Source: Bacteroidales bacterium UBA2198
Lineage (GTDB): Bacteria > Bacteroidota > Bacteroidia > Bacteroidales > VadinHA17
Reading direction: 5' to 3'
DNA length: 5,429 nt
Assembly (NCBI GenBank): GCA_002328625.1
Contig: DCVC01000342.1
Location: forward strand, 3,069 to 8,497
In this document: one piece after another, positions 1-5,429 of the stretch
Layout: each line of letters opens with the position of its first letter
How positions within the stretch are numbered: position 1 is the stretch's first letter
Made by a program: the position numbers and the translations under genes
Notes under the pieces: generated by a model
The model's database searches: none
Seen by the model: the letters and a program-made list of their open reading frames with translations, nothing else
Told to the model about the DNA's origin: nothing

Positions 1-1963
1 TTACAATGGCGTCCTTATAATCACCCTTTCGCCTCTGGATGGATGCTTTCAGGCTGATGGCGCTGTTATTCCTTGAGTTTGTCGATAATGACTCATCTGT
101 TTGTTCCAGGGCTTTAACCAGGTCACCCTTAAGGCAGGATATTCTGGCAAGCTCCAGATAGGCAGCGGAGTGCCATGCATGGTCCCATGCTGCCCGGTAA
201 AGTGTATCGACAGCTTCATCATAAAGCTCCAGGTTTTTAAGTGTGAGCCCCTGCAGATAGAGTGCTTCACAATTTGAGGGCCGTGTATAGTCTTTTGTCA
301 ACCGCCTGATTGCCCTGGCAAAATAACTCCTTGCAGTCAGGTAGTCTCCATTTTTAAGATAGCTGTTACCAACTGCCGTATTTGTACGCGTATCGAATGG
401 ATCGCGCTTTAAAGCTTCCATGTAGTAATCCATGGCATCAAGTGTAGGATTATAAAACTGGTTAATCCTGCTTCCTGTCAGGTAGAGTTCTTCAACAGAA
501 GGTATTTCTGCCGGTAATCCGGGTCGTCTGACGATATCAGGCAGATTTTCAACGGGAGGGATCTTAACAGGCTTATAAGAAACAAGAACCTCTCCTGTTT
601 CGTTATCCGTAATCTGTGTGTAAAGATCTGAAAGCTCATACGGATCAGTAATTTTAATAATCTGTGTAAAAGCCTTTTCGGGAGAGATATGAAGGTTCTT
701 TTCAAAAATAACTTCATTGCCTTTCCGGAGGATGACTTTGGCATTGTTTACTTTTCTTGTTGAATAGTAGCCGAGAAAGACCTGGTTCTTTTCCCTTTGT
801 TCGAGGTTTACTGCACCGTTGAGATTTGCATTCTTAAAACCCTTTATATCCTTTACCGGATACCAGTATTGCTTAAACGTTTTAACCTCATAAGGTCTTA
901 TCCAGCTGTAGTCAGGCTGATTGTCGGAAAATGCCCCCACCATTATTTCGACATATGGTCCGTCACTTTCAGTCAATCTGGCTTCTGTAGCCTGCCCGCG
1001 CGCACCTGAGCCCCATTCCCATAATTTTGCACCTTTAACAATATTATGATCACCAATATGAACTGTACCTGTCTCCTTTCCATGATCGTATCCCCCCATA
1101 AAATCTTCTTTAAGGTCGTGGGCAAAGAAAGAGTTGGAACTGGTTACATTTTTCCACCAGCTGATATCAACACCTTTAGTGAAATCTTGTCCATTATAGA
1201 CCTCGGTGGAAACAGGCCAGTGAGTAAAACTATTCTTCGCGTGGTAAGTGGCAACTTTTACACTTGGTGGAAAAATAACCTGATAATTTTCATTAGTATG
1301 GGTAGCAACATTGGCCCAGTACAAAAAAGTATGGGTATATGGTGTCGGGTTGTGAATTTTAACTTCTGCCTCATAATATGAACGGTCGGGAAAAACAGTA
1401 AGGCCTACGCTCCACCTCATCCGGTGGCGAGGTTCGGTTTCCCCGATGTATATGGTTTTACTGCCATCCGGATTTTCCGACATTGCATAATCCACAGGCA
1501 GAAATGTAGAAGCCCTGTGGTGATGAAGCACACACCATTCGATACCACCAGATACCCAGGCACCAAGCATACCTATGTTTGATGGTTTAACGACATTGTT
1601 CTTGTAAATGAAATTGTAACCGTTGGTCTTGTCTGTGGCATAGTAGAGTTTACCGCCGATATCTGGTGTTATGCATACTTTAATGTATTCATTTTCAAGA
1701 ATTAAAGTCTTCCACGCTTTGTCTTCTTTTTCATTTGAGATAACATCATTAAGTCCGTATGGGTATATATATTTTGATGCTCCCTGGTATGACTCTCCTT
1801 TAAAGAAGATCGGATTTTTATCAGGCGGACTGACAGAATATGTGGGAATTAACCACTCCTGTTCATAGAGTTTTACCTGTGCTGTCATGCTCATGGTAAT
1901 GAAACAGCTGAATACCAAAACAGATATAATCTGCCGGACTGGTTTAATAATCTCTTTCGCCAT
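1..1963 (-). CDS. Exported DUF5107 domain / TPR protein (3' end off window)
   Basis: Reading the minus strand from the ATG at 1963 gives 654 uninterrupted codons that run off the left edge, so the C-terminus is missing. Residues 1-29 form a Sec signal peptide: a charged start (MAKEIIKPVRQ), a hydrophobic core, and likely cleavage near T-A-Q 27-29. Roughly residues 80-380 match DUF5107. 'LENEYIKVCITPDIGGKLYY' (about 88-107) resembles the opening strands of galactose mutarotase-like beta-sandwich proteins. 'GGIEWC' lies near 140 and 'YWANVATHTNENYQ' near 215. The hallmark 'GPYVEIMVGAFSDNQPDYSW' sits at 335-354, followed by PYE and YWYP. From about residue 490 to the edge there are helical TPR units, for example 'ALKRDPFDTRTNTAVGNSYL'. 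Relatives as I recall them are about 1000-1100 residues, so perhaps 60% is present. The biochemical role is not established to my knowledge; sugar binding or processing in the periplasm or at the cell surface is inferred from the fold and the divergent epimerase neighbour. No Shine-Dalgarno sequence precedes the start; the upstream bases are A/T-rich. Family call is firm, function is not. Confidence 0.85.
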   Translation of the reverse strand, partial: MAKEIIKPVRQIISVLVFSCFITMSMTAQVKLYEQEWLIPTYSVSPPDKNPIFFKGESYQGASKYIYPYGLNDVISNEKEDKAWKTLILENEYIKVCITPDIGGKLYYATDKTNGYNFIYKNNVVKPSNIGMLGAWVSGGIEWCVLHHHRASTFLPVDYAMSENPDGSKTIYIGETEPRHRMRWSVGLTVFPDRSYYEAEVKIHNPTPYTHTFLYWANVATHTNENYQVIFPPSVKVATYHAKNSFTHWPVSTEVYNGQDFTKGVDISWWKNVTSSNSFFAHDLKEDFMGGYDHGKETGTVHIGDHNIVKGAKLWEWGSGARGQATEARLTESDGPYVEIMVGAFSDNQPDYSWIRPYEVKTFKQYWYPVKDIKGFKNANLNGAVNLEQREKNQVFLGYYSTRKVNNAKVILRKGNEVIFEKNLHISPEKAFTQIIKITDPYELSDLYTQITDNETGEVLVSYKPVKIPPVENLPDIVRRPGLPAEIPSVEELYLTGSRINQFYNPTLDAMDYYMEALKRDPFDTRTNTAVGNSYLKNGDYLTARSYFARAIRRLTKDYTRPSNCEALYLQGLTLKNLELYDEAVDTLYRAAWDHAWHSAAYLELARISCLKGDLVKALEQTDESLSTNSRNNSAISLKASIQRRKGDYKDAIV

Positions 1964-2062
1964 CTTAAATAGTTTTTTGAGCAACAATATAAAAAGTAAA
2001 CAGGAATCCAGAGTTATCCAAATTGGAATATTTATTATAATTTGCAGACGAATTAGTATCAG

Positions 2063-2092
2063 TTTATAAACAATTTGATTATCGGTTTTCAA
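2063..2092 (-). promoter_or_regulatory. Candidate promoter for the DUF5107 gene
   Basis: On the minus strand TTGAAA (2092-2087) and TATAAA (2068-2063) are 18 bases apart, which would place the transcription start near 2056 and leave a leader of about 90 bases. It does not match the Bacteroidota TAnnTTTG -7 consensus well. In DNA this AT-rich such pairs occur by chance, so this is only a candidate. Confidence 0.2.
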
Positions 2093-2117
2093 TAATAAGA
2101 ATTTAATAACACTTAAG

Positions 2118-2164
2118 AATCAATTATCAATTATTTTCCCCGGCCCTGAAATGAGTAATTGATT
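2118..2164. repeat. Inverted repeat AATCAATTA / TAATTGATT
   Basis: A 9-bp perfect inverted repeat has arms at 2118-2126 and 2156-2164. The left arm overlaps a tandem TCAATTA (2120-2126 and 2127-2133). The 29-base spacer contains CCCCGGCCC (2138-2146). The arms are AT-only apart from one pair and are followed by no clear T-run, so a terminator is unlikely. An operator or a decayed repeat boundary is possible. Confidence 0.4.
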
Positions 2165-2177
2165 TCTTTCGCATCTT

Positions 2178-2231
2178 TTAGGGTCAGAGGCAAACAAAGA
2201 AACGGAGCGAAGTGGAGCTCGACAAAGTCAA
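2178..2231. repeat. Possible interspersed-repeat remnant
   Basis: This block is purine-rich and more GC-rich than the AT-rich DNA around it. It contains GGAGCGAAGTGGAGC (2203-2217, a GGAGC direct repeat), the palindrome GAGCTC (2215-2220) and GACAAAGTC (2221-2229). It has no sustained coding frame with a start. The compositional jump resembles short non-coding repeats scattered in Bacteroidota genomes, but I cannot confirm further copies from one window. A small RNA or a gene remnant are alternatives. Confidence 0.25.
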
Positions 2232-2298
2232 AATCAATATAAGTCTGTTTTTGATTCCAGATACTCGAGTCAATTAATAAGAATCAGACCATGAAACC

Positions 2299-2349
2299 CA
2301 CATGTATTTGAATGAACAAACACAATATTATAATAATCAGTTACATGTG
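2299..2349. promoter_or_regulatory. Inverted 8-mers flanking a candidate epimerase promoter
   Basis: CACATGTA (2299-2306) and TACATGTG (2342-2349) are exact reverse complements, 35 bases apart, and each contains the palindrome ACATGT. Between them lies a candidate promoter for the epimerase gene: TTTG (2307-2310), an 18-base spacer and TATAAT (2329-2334), with a start expected near 2341, at the second 8-mer. Two identical sites bracketing a promoter fit a regulator that binds both, but no regulator gene is visible nearby. The repeats are directly seen; the operator role is inference. Confidence 0.35.
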
Positions 2350-2354
2350 AGTTC

Positions 2355-2369
2355 TCCCGCTATGCGGGA
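2355..2369 (+). other. GC-rich hairpin in the epimerase leader
   Basis: TCCCGC (2355-2360) and GCGGGA (2364-2369) form a perfect 6-bp stem around a TAT loop, 32 bases before the epimerase ATG, in otherwise AT-rich DNA. It is not followed by a T-run, so it is not a standard terminator. It could be a leader-RNA structure affecting stability or translation, or the tip of a REP-like repeat. Confidence 0.45.
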
Positions 2370-2401
2370 CAGGCTATCATGTCATTAAAATTAATTATTA
2401 T

Positions 2402-3688
2402 ATGATGAAAAAATACATATTAAATACGGCGGTTTTGTTTTTCTTTTCAGGAATAGTGATCTGGGCTCAGGAGGTAAAAATAACACCGGGTCAGAAAATG
2501 CGGACAGAACAGCTTAAAAAAGAAGTCCATAACGATCTTACTGTCAATATCTTGCCTTATTGGTCATCCAGGCTGATTGACAGTATTAACGGAGGATTCT
2601 ATGGACGTATTGACGGAAATGAAAAGGTTTACGAGGGTGATGACAAGGGTGGTATACTAAATGCACGTATCCTTTGGACCTATTCATCTGCTTACCGGGT
2701 TCTAAAGGATACTTCTTACCTGCGTATCGCTGCAAGGGCAAAAGATTACATCTTGTCTCATTTCATTGATAATCAATATGGAGGGACGTTCAGAAGCGTT
2801 ACTTACAAAGGAGAGCCGTCGGATATACGGAAGCAAACCTATTCAAATGCATTTTTTATTTATGGTCTCTCTGAATATAGCCGCGCTACAGGTGACCAGG
2901 AAGCTCTGAAAAAAGCAAAAGAAATATTTGAGGCATTCGAAAAATATGTACTGGATAAAAAAACTAACGGGTATTTTGAAGTTTTCAGCCGCGACTGGAA
3001 AAAAACGGATGACAGGTTGATAGGCGAGAGATCAGCTGCTGATCAGAAAACAATGAACACATCACTTCATGTGATGGAGGCTTTCGCTAATCTTTACAGG
3101 GTCGCCCCCGAGAAGATTATAGCTGACCGTTTAAGAAATATGGTAGAGCTCTTCCTCGATAAAATTGTGGACAACAAAAGATTTCACCTGATCTGTTTCA
3201 TGGATAGAGAGTGGAACCCCACATCAACCATCGATTCTTATGGCCACGACATAGAGTGTTCCTGGCTTCTGTATGAGGCAGCTCATATGCTTGGAGATCA
3301 GGAGCTTAAAGCCCGTGTTAGGAAAACGAGCATTAAGATAGCCGATGCTGCAGCAGAAGGCCTTCGATCGGATGGAGGGATGGTCTCAGATAAAGATTAT
3401 TCCACGGGCCATGTCAGTACCGGACGGTCATGGTGGGAACAGGCTGAAACTGTTGTCGGGTATATCAATGCATTTGAATTAACAGGTAATGAGTTATACC
3501 TTGATAAAGCTGTTAACTGCTGGAATTATATCAAAAGACATTTCATTGATAGAAATAACGGAGGGTGGTACAGTTCGGTCACTGATACTGGTGAACCCGG
3601 AAGAGGCGACAAAGCGGGATTCTGGATATGCCCATACCACAACGGGCGTATGTGTCTTGAGGTTATTGAAAGAGTCTCAAATCATTAA
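2402..3688 (+). CDS. Secreted AGE-family epimerase, cellobiose/mannobiose 2-epimerase-like
   Basis: A complete 428-residue gene. AGE-family epimerases fold as an (alpha/alpha)6 barrel; the cellobiose 2-epimerase branch converts the reducing-end glucose of beta-1,4-disaccharides to mannose, or the reverse. Visible signature segments are 'NARILWTYSSAYR' (R89), 'MNTSLHVMEA' (N219, H223), 'YGHDIECSWLL' (H282, E285), 'SWWEQAE' (W344, W345, E346) and 'GFWICPYHNGR' (W408, H413). These have the same spacing, offset by 23 residues, as the catalytic residues I recall for Rhodothermus marinus cellobiose 2-epimerase (R66, N196, H200, H259, E262, W322, W385, H390), so it is predicted active. Residues 1-22 are a signal peptide (MMKKYIL, then a hydrophobic stretch ending W-A-Q), so it should act in the periplasm or outside the cell. 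Two adjacent ATGs start the frame (2402 and 2405); either may be used, and there is no clear Shine-Dalgarno sequence. The gene diverges from the DUF5107 gene. Substrate (cellobiose, mannobiose, other) cannot be decided; a GlcNAc 2-epimerase is less likely. Confidence 0.9.
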   Translation: MMKKYILNTAVLFFFSGIVIWAQEVKITPGQKMRTEQLKKEVHNDLTVNILPYWSSRLIDSINGGFYGRIDGNEKVYEGDDKGGILNARILWTYSSAYRVLKDTSYLRIAARAKDYILSHFIDNQYGGTFRSVTYKGEPSDIRKQTYSNAFFIYGLSEYSRATGDQEALKKAKEIFEAFEKYVLDKKTNGYFEVFSRDWKKTDDRLIGERSAADQKTMNTSLHVMEAFANLYRVAPEKIIADRLRNMVELFLDKIVDNKRFHLICFMDREWNPTSTIDSYGHDIECSWLLYEAAHMLGDQELKARVRKTSIKIADAAAEGLRSDGGMVSDKDYSTGHVSTGRSWWEQAETVVGYINAFELTGNELYLDKAVNCWNYIKRHFIDRNNGGWYSSVTDTGEPGRGDKAGFWICPYHNGRMCLEVIERVSNH

Positions 3689-3719
3689 CCGATATTACCA
3701 ATTGTAAAGTCAAACCTGC

Positions 3720-3756
3720 AATCTGTAAATTCATATATGAATAAATTTAGCAGATT
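3720..3756 (+). other. AT-rich bulged hairpin after the epimerase gene
   Basis: AATCTGTAAATT (3720-3731) pairs with AATTTA-G-CAGATT (3744-3756), giving 12 base pairs with one bulged G at 3750 and a 12-base loop. A competing 14-base perfect palindrome, ATTCATATATGAAT (3729-3742), sits across the loop. It lies 31 bases past the epimerase stop. It has only two G-C pairs and no T-run after it, so it is a poor intrinsic terminator; it may protect the transcript 3' end or be a binding site. Confidence 0.4.
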
Positions 3757-3789
3757 TCCTAACTTCAGGGTACCTGTTTTACCGTAGAA

Positions 3790-3821
3790 TTGACCTTAAC
3801 AGTGTGATTTTGTTATATTTA
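3790..3821 (+). promoter_or_regulatory. Candidate promoter for the sensor kinase gene
   Basis: TTGACC (3790-3795), an 18-base gap and TATATTTA (3814-3821) resemble both a sigma-70 pair and the Bacteroidota TTG / TAnnTTTG pattern, with the last base of the latter not matching. The start of transcription would fall about 10 bases before the kinase ATG, giving a very short leader. Together with the 146-base gap this suggests separate transcription from the epimerase gene. Confidence 0.35.
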
Positions 3822-3834
3822 AAAGAAATTTGCC

Positions 3835-5429
3835 ATGAAAGCTTTTAAGCTCATTCTGATATTGTCATATATTTTAATCCGGACATCTGCTCTGGCTGAA
3901 ACGCCATCCGAATCATCAAAAGCCATACGAATTAAGTTATCATCAGGGTCTAAAAGTGATACCGCGATGATTAACAGCATTGCCAGGGAAGGATTTAAAT
4001 ACTTGTCGAAACCTGTTATGCTGGAGAAATCCAAAGCCCTTATTGACAGCGCATTATTAATCTGCGATAAGAAAAACATTGAGATCACTCCTCTTCTTCA
4101 CCTTCTTATTGCCAATCACTCACTATTAACAAGTGACTTTAACAATGCGGCAGAAGAGGCGCAAAAGGCAATGCAAAAGGCTAAAAACTACGGGGACATG
4201 GTTATCCTTGCCAGAACGATGGTCTTCTTAGGAAACTATTATTTTCAGATGGGGTTATTACCTGAAAGTATGGACTATTTTGAAAACAGTATTACCCTTG
4301 CGAAGAAAGAGAAATTAAATGATATCATCCCACGAAGTATTGAAGGGCAGGTTGCAATATACAGAAAGGTCGGTGATCTGCAAGGTTACAGGCAAGGCCT
4401 TCAGATGATGATTGATGCAGCAGAAGCAGAGAATGATACTTTGCACCTTAAAATAGGCTTCTCCAGACTGGGAACTTCATTCGGAAGCGAAAAAGAAAGG
4501 GATTTCAGAAAGGGAGATGCACTCCTCAGAAGAAGCCTTGAATTATCCCTGATAAATAAAGATAGTGGTACTATTGCATTTTCGCTGGCAAATATAGGAT
4601 GGAACTACTATCTTGAAAAAATGTATGATTCGTCCCTGTATAGTTACAACAAGTCACTTAAATACAGCATACCTGCAAGGCTGCATTCAGCAGCGGCAAA
4701 TGCCCTTGGAAATATTGGTACAATATATCGTGATCTGAAAGATCCTGAAAAAGCAGTAAGCTTCTATCAAAGAGGGATTGATGAGGCAAAAAAAATCAAT
4801 GACTGGTATGACCTTTACTGGATATATTTGGATATGAGTGATTTGTATCTCAGAATGCGTGACACTTCAAACGCTTATAATAATTATGTTCTTTATAAAA
4901 AATACTGGGATGCATATACTCTCAGAGAAAACATCAAAGGTCTGGCAGATACAAGATTACGATATGAATTTGAAAATCATAATAAGGAAGTACAGCTCCT
5001 TTCACTGAGGCTGAAAAATCAAAGGATCCTGAATTACGGTTTTACAGGTTTCATTGTATTAAGCATGGCGATCGGTGCGCTCCTTTTCCGTGGTTCAAAG
5101 CTTAAGGCCAAGCGACGAATCAGCGAAATGAATCACAAAATATCCGAAATAACCCAGGCTAACCTGCGTCAACAGATGAACCCACATTTCATTTTTAACA
5201 CCCTGAACTCAATACAGTATTATATGTATCAGCACGATAAGCTGGCCACAAATAATTATCTGACAAAGTTCTCGAATCTGATGCGCAAGGTCCTCGATAA
5301 CTCACAGCACACCTCTATCCCTCTGAACGATGAACTGACAGCTTTGAAGCTTTATCTTGAACTTGAATCCATCAGGTTCAAGGATAAGTTCAGTTTTGAG
5401 ATTAATGTCGATGAGGAGATAGATCCCCT
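3835..5429 (+). CDS. TPR sensor histidine kinase, LytS/YpdA-like (3' end off window)
   Basis: The frame is open from the ATG at 3835 to the right edge: 531 codons plus two bases, with the C-terminus missing. Residues 1-21 are a signal peptide with an A-L-A cleavage site before E22. About residues 45-375 are helical TPR-type repeats, for example 'HSAAANALGNIGTIYRDL' and 'AVSFYQRGIDEAKKINDW', predicted to lie in the periplasm. A short charged helix (about 375-398, 'RLRYEFENHNKEVQLLSLRL') leads to one membrane segment at about 402-418 followed by positive residues (RGSKLKAKRR). The cytoplasmic part begins the His_kinase family (PF06580): 'LRQQMNPHFIFNTLNSIQYY', with H451 as the expected phospho-acceptor. 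The sequence ends before the ATP-binding N and G boxes. Such kinases in Bacteroidota usually pair with a LytTR-type response regulator, expected just downstream but not visible. The ligand is unknown. An A-rich stretch (AAAAGAAA, 3821-3828) may serve as the ribosome site. Confidence 0.9.
   Translation, partial: MKAFKLILILSYILIRTSALAETPSESSKAIRIKLSSGSKSDTAMINSIAREGFKYLSKPVMLEKSKALIDSALLICDKKNIEITPLLHLLIANHSLLTSDFNNAAEEAQKAMQKAKNYGDMVILARTMVFLGNYYFQMGLLPESMDYFENSITLAKKEKLNDIIPRSIEGQVAIYRKVGDLQGYRQGLQMMIDAAEAENDTLHLKIGFSRLGTSFGSEKERDFRKGDALLRRSLELSLINKDSGTIAFSLANIGWNYYLEKMYDSSLYSYNKSLKYSIPARLHSAAANALGNIGTIYRDLKDPEKAVSFYQRGIDEAKKINDWYDLYWIYLDMSDLYLRMRDTSNAYNNYVLYKKYWDAYTLRENIKGLADTRLRYEFENHNKEVQLLSLRLKNQRILNYGFTGFIVLSMAIGALLFRGSKLKAKRRISEMNHKISEITQANLRQQMNPHFIFNTLNSIQYYMYQHDKLATNNYLTKFSNLMRKVLDNSQHTSIPLNDELTALKLYLELESIRFKDKFSFEINVDEEIDP

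Larger units (their letters stand above)
1964..2401. other. Divergent intergenic region, no gene seen
   Basis: This 438-base stretch separates the divergently transcribed DUF5107 gene and epimerase gene. I found no convincing reading frame on either strand. It is mostly AT-rich, with two GC-richer islands: a block at about 2178-2231 and a short hairpin at 2355-2369. It also holds inverted repeats (2118-2164 and 2299-2349), an 8-bp palindrome ACTCGAGT at 2263-2270, and candidate promoters facing both genes. It most likely carries the control region for both, but its length and patchwork composition suggest that part of it is repeat or remnant DNA. Confidence 0.6.

Noticed and set aside
49..744. 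Minus-strand open frames of 73 and 88 codons
   Set aside because: They are in other frames of the same strand within the DUF5107-TPR gene, whose frame is continuous through both regions.
797..1381. Plus-strand open frames of 70 and 111 codons
   Set aside because: They lie inside the minus-strand DUF5107 frame, which has recognisable conserved motifs and no stops; the plus-strand peptides look random.
1895..1963. Possible lipoprotein signal in the DUF5107 protein (Cys20)
   Set aside because: The residues before Cys20 (LVFS) fit a lipobox poorly and the hydrophobic stretch continues past the cysteine, so a standard signal peptide is more likely.
1671..2069. Plus-strand open frames of 65 and 60 codons near the DUF5107 start
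   Set aside because: They overlap the signal peptide and N-terminus of the minus-strand gene or its upstream region and show no family features.
1964..2401. CRISPR array, tRNA or insertion sequence in the long intergenic region
   Set aside because: There are no regularly spaced repeats, no cloverleaf with a recognisable T-arm, and no transposase or long terminal inverted repeats.
3489..3707. 72-codon plus-strand frame overlapping the end of the epimerase
   Set aside because: It is a shifted frame of the conserved epimerase C-terminus and has no motif of its own.
3720..3756. Intrinsic terminator for the epimerase gene
   Set aside because: The stem is almost all A-T and no T-run follows it, so it is listed only as a hairpin.
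3819..4088. 89-codon minus-strand frame
   Set aside because: It is antisense to the N-terminus of the kinase, which has a signal peptide and a continuous 531-codon frame.

Overview
The window looks like chromosomal DNA from a member of the Bacteroidota. The evidence is the gene content (a DUF5107-TPR protein, a secreted AGE-family epimerase and a TPR-type LytS-like histidine kinase), the A/T-rich gene starts without clear Shine-Dalgarno sequences, and the AT-rich intergenic DNA. Genus cannot be told from the sequence. There are three protein-coding genes, two of them cut by the window edges. I see no rRNA, tRNA, CRISPR array, transposase or phage gene.

Layout. (1) Positions 1-1963, minus strand: an exported protein with a signal peptide, a DUF5107 domain related to galactose mutarotase-like folds, and TPR repeats. 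Its C-terminus lies beyond position 1. The frame is open throughout; shorter ORFs on either strand here are shadows. (2) Positions 1964-2401: a 438-base divergent intergenic region with several inverted repeats, a GC-rich hairpin just before the epimerase gene, a compositionally different block near 2178-2231, and candidate promoters on both strands. (3) Positions 2402-3688, plus strand: a complete AGE-family epimerase, most like cellobiose/mannobiose 2-epimerases. It keeps all the catalytic residues I can recall for that family and carries an N-terminal signal peptide. (4) Positions 3689-3834: an AT-rich gap with a 12-bp bulged hairpin and a candidate promoter. (5) Positions 3835-5429, plus strand: the first 531 residues of a TPR sensor histidine kinase, ending just after the phospho-acceptor region; the ATPase domain is off the window.

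How they may work together (inference): the divergent pair looks like a small exported carbohydrate-handling module. The epimerase would isomerise the reducing-end sugar of a disaccharide outside the cytoplasm, and the DUF5107-TPR protein may bind or process glycans. The kinase is probably its own transcription unit or distal to the epimerase, and its response regulator would be expected downstream. Nothing in the sequence proves that the kinase controls the other two genes. I found no clearly new system. The most interesting points are the export of the epimerase beside DUF5107 and the symmetrical repeat architecture of the divergent promoter region.
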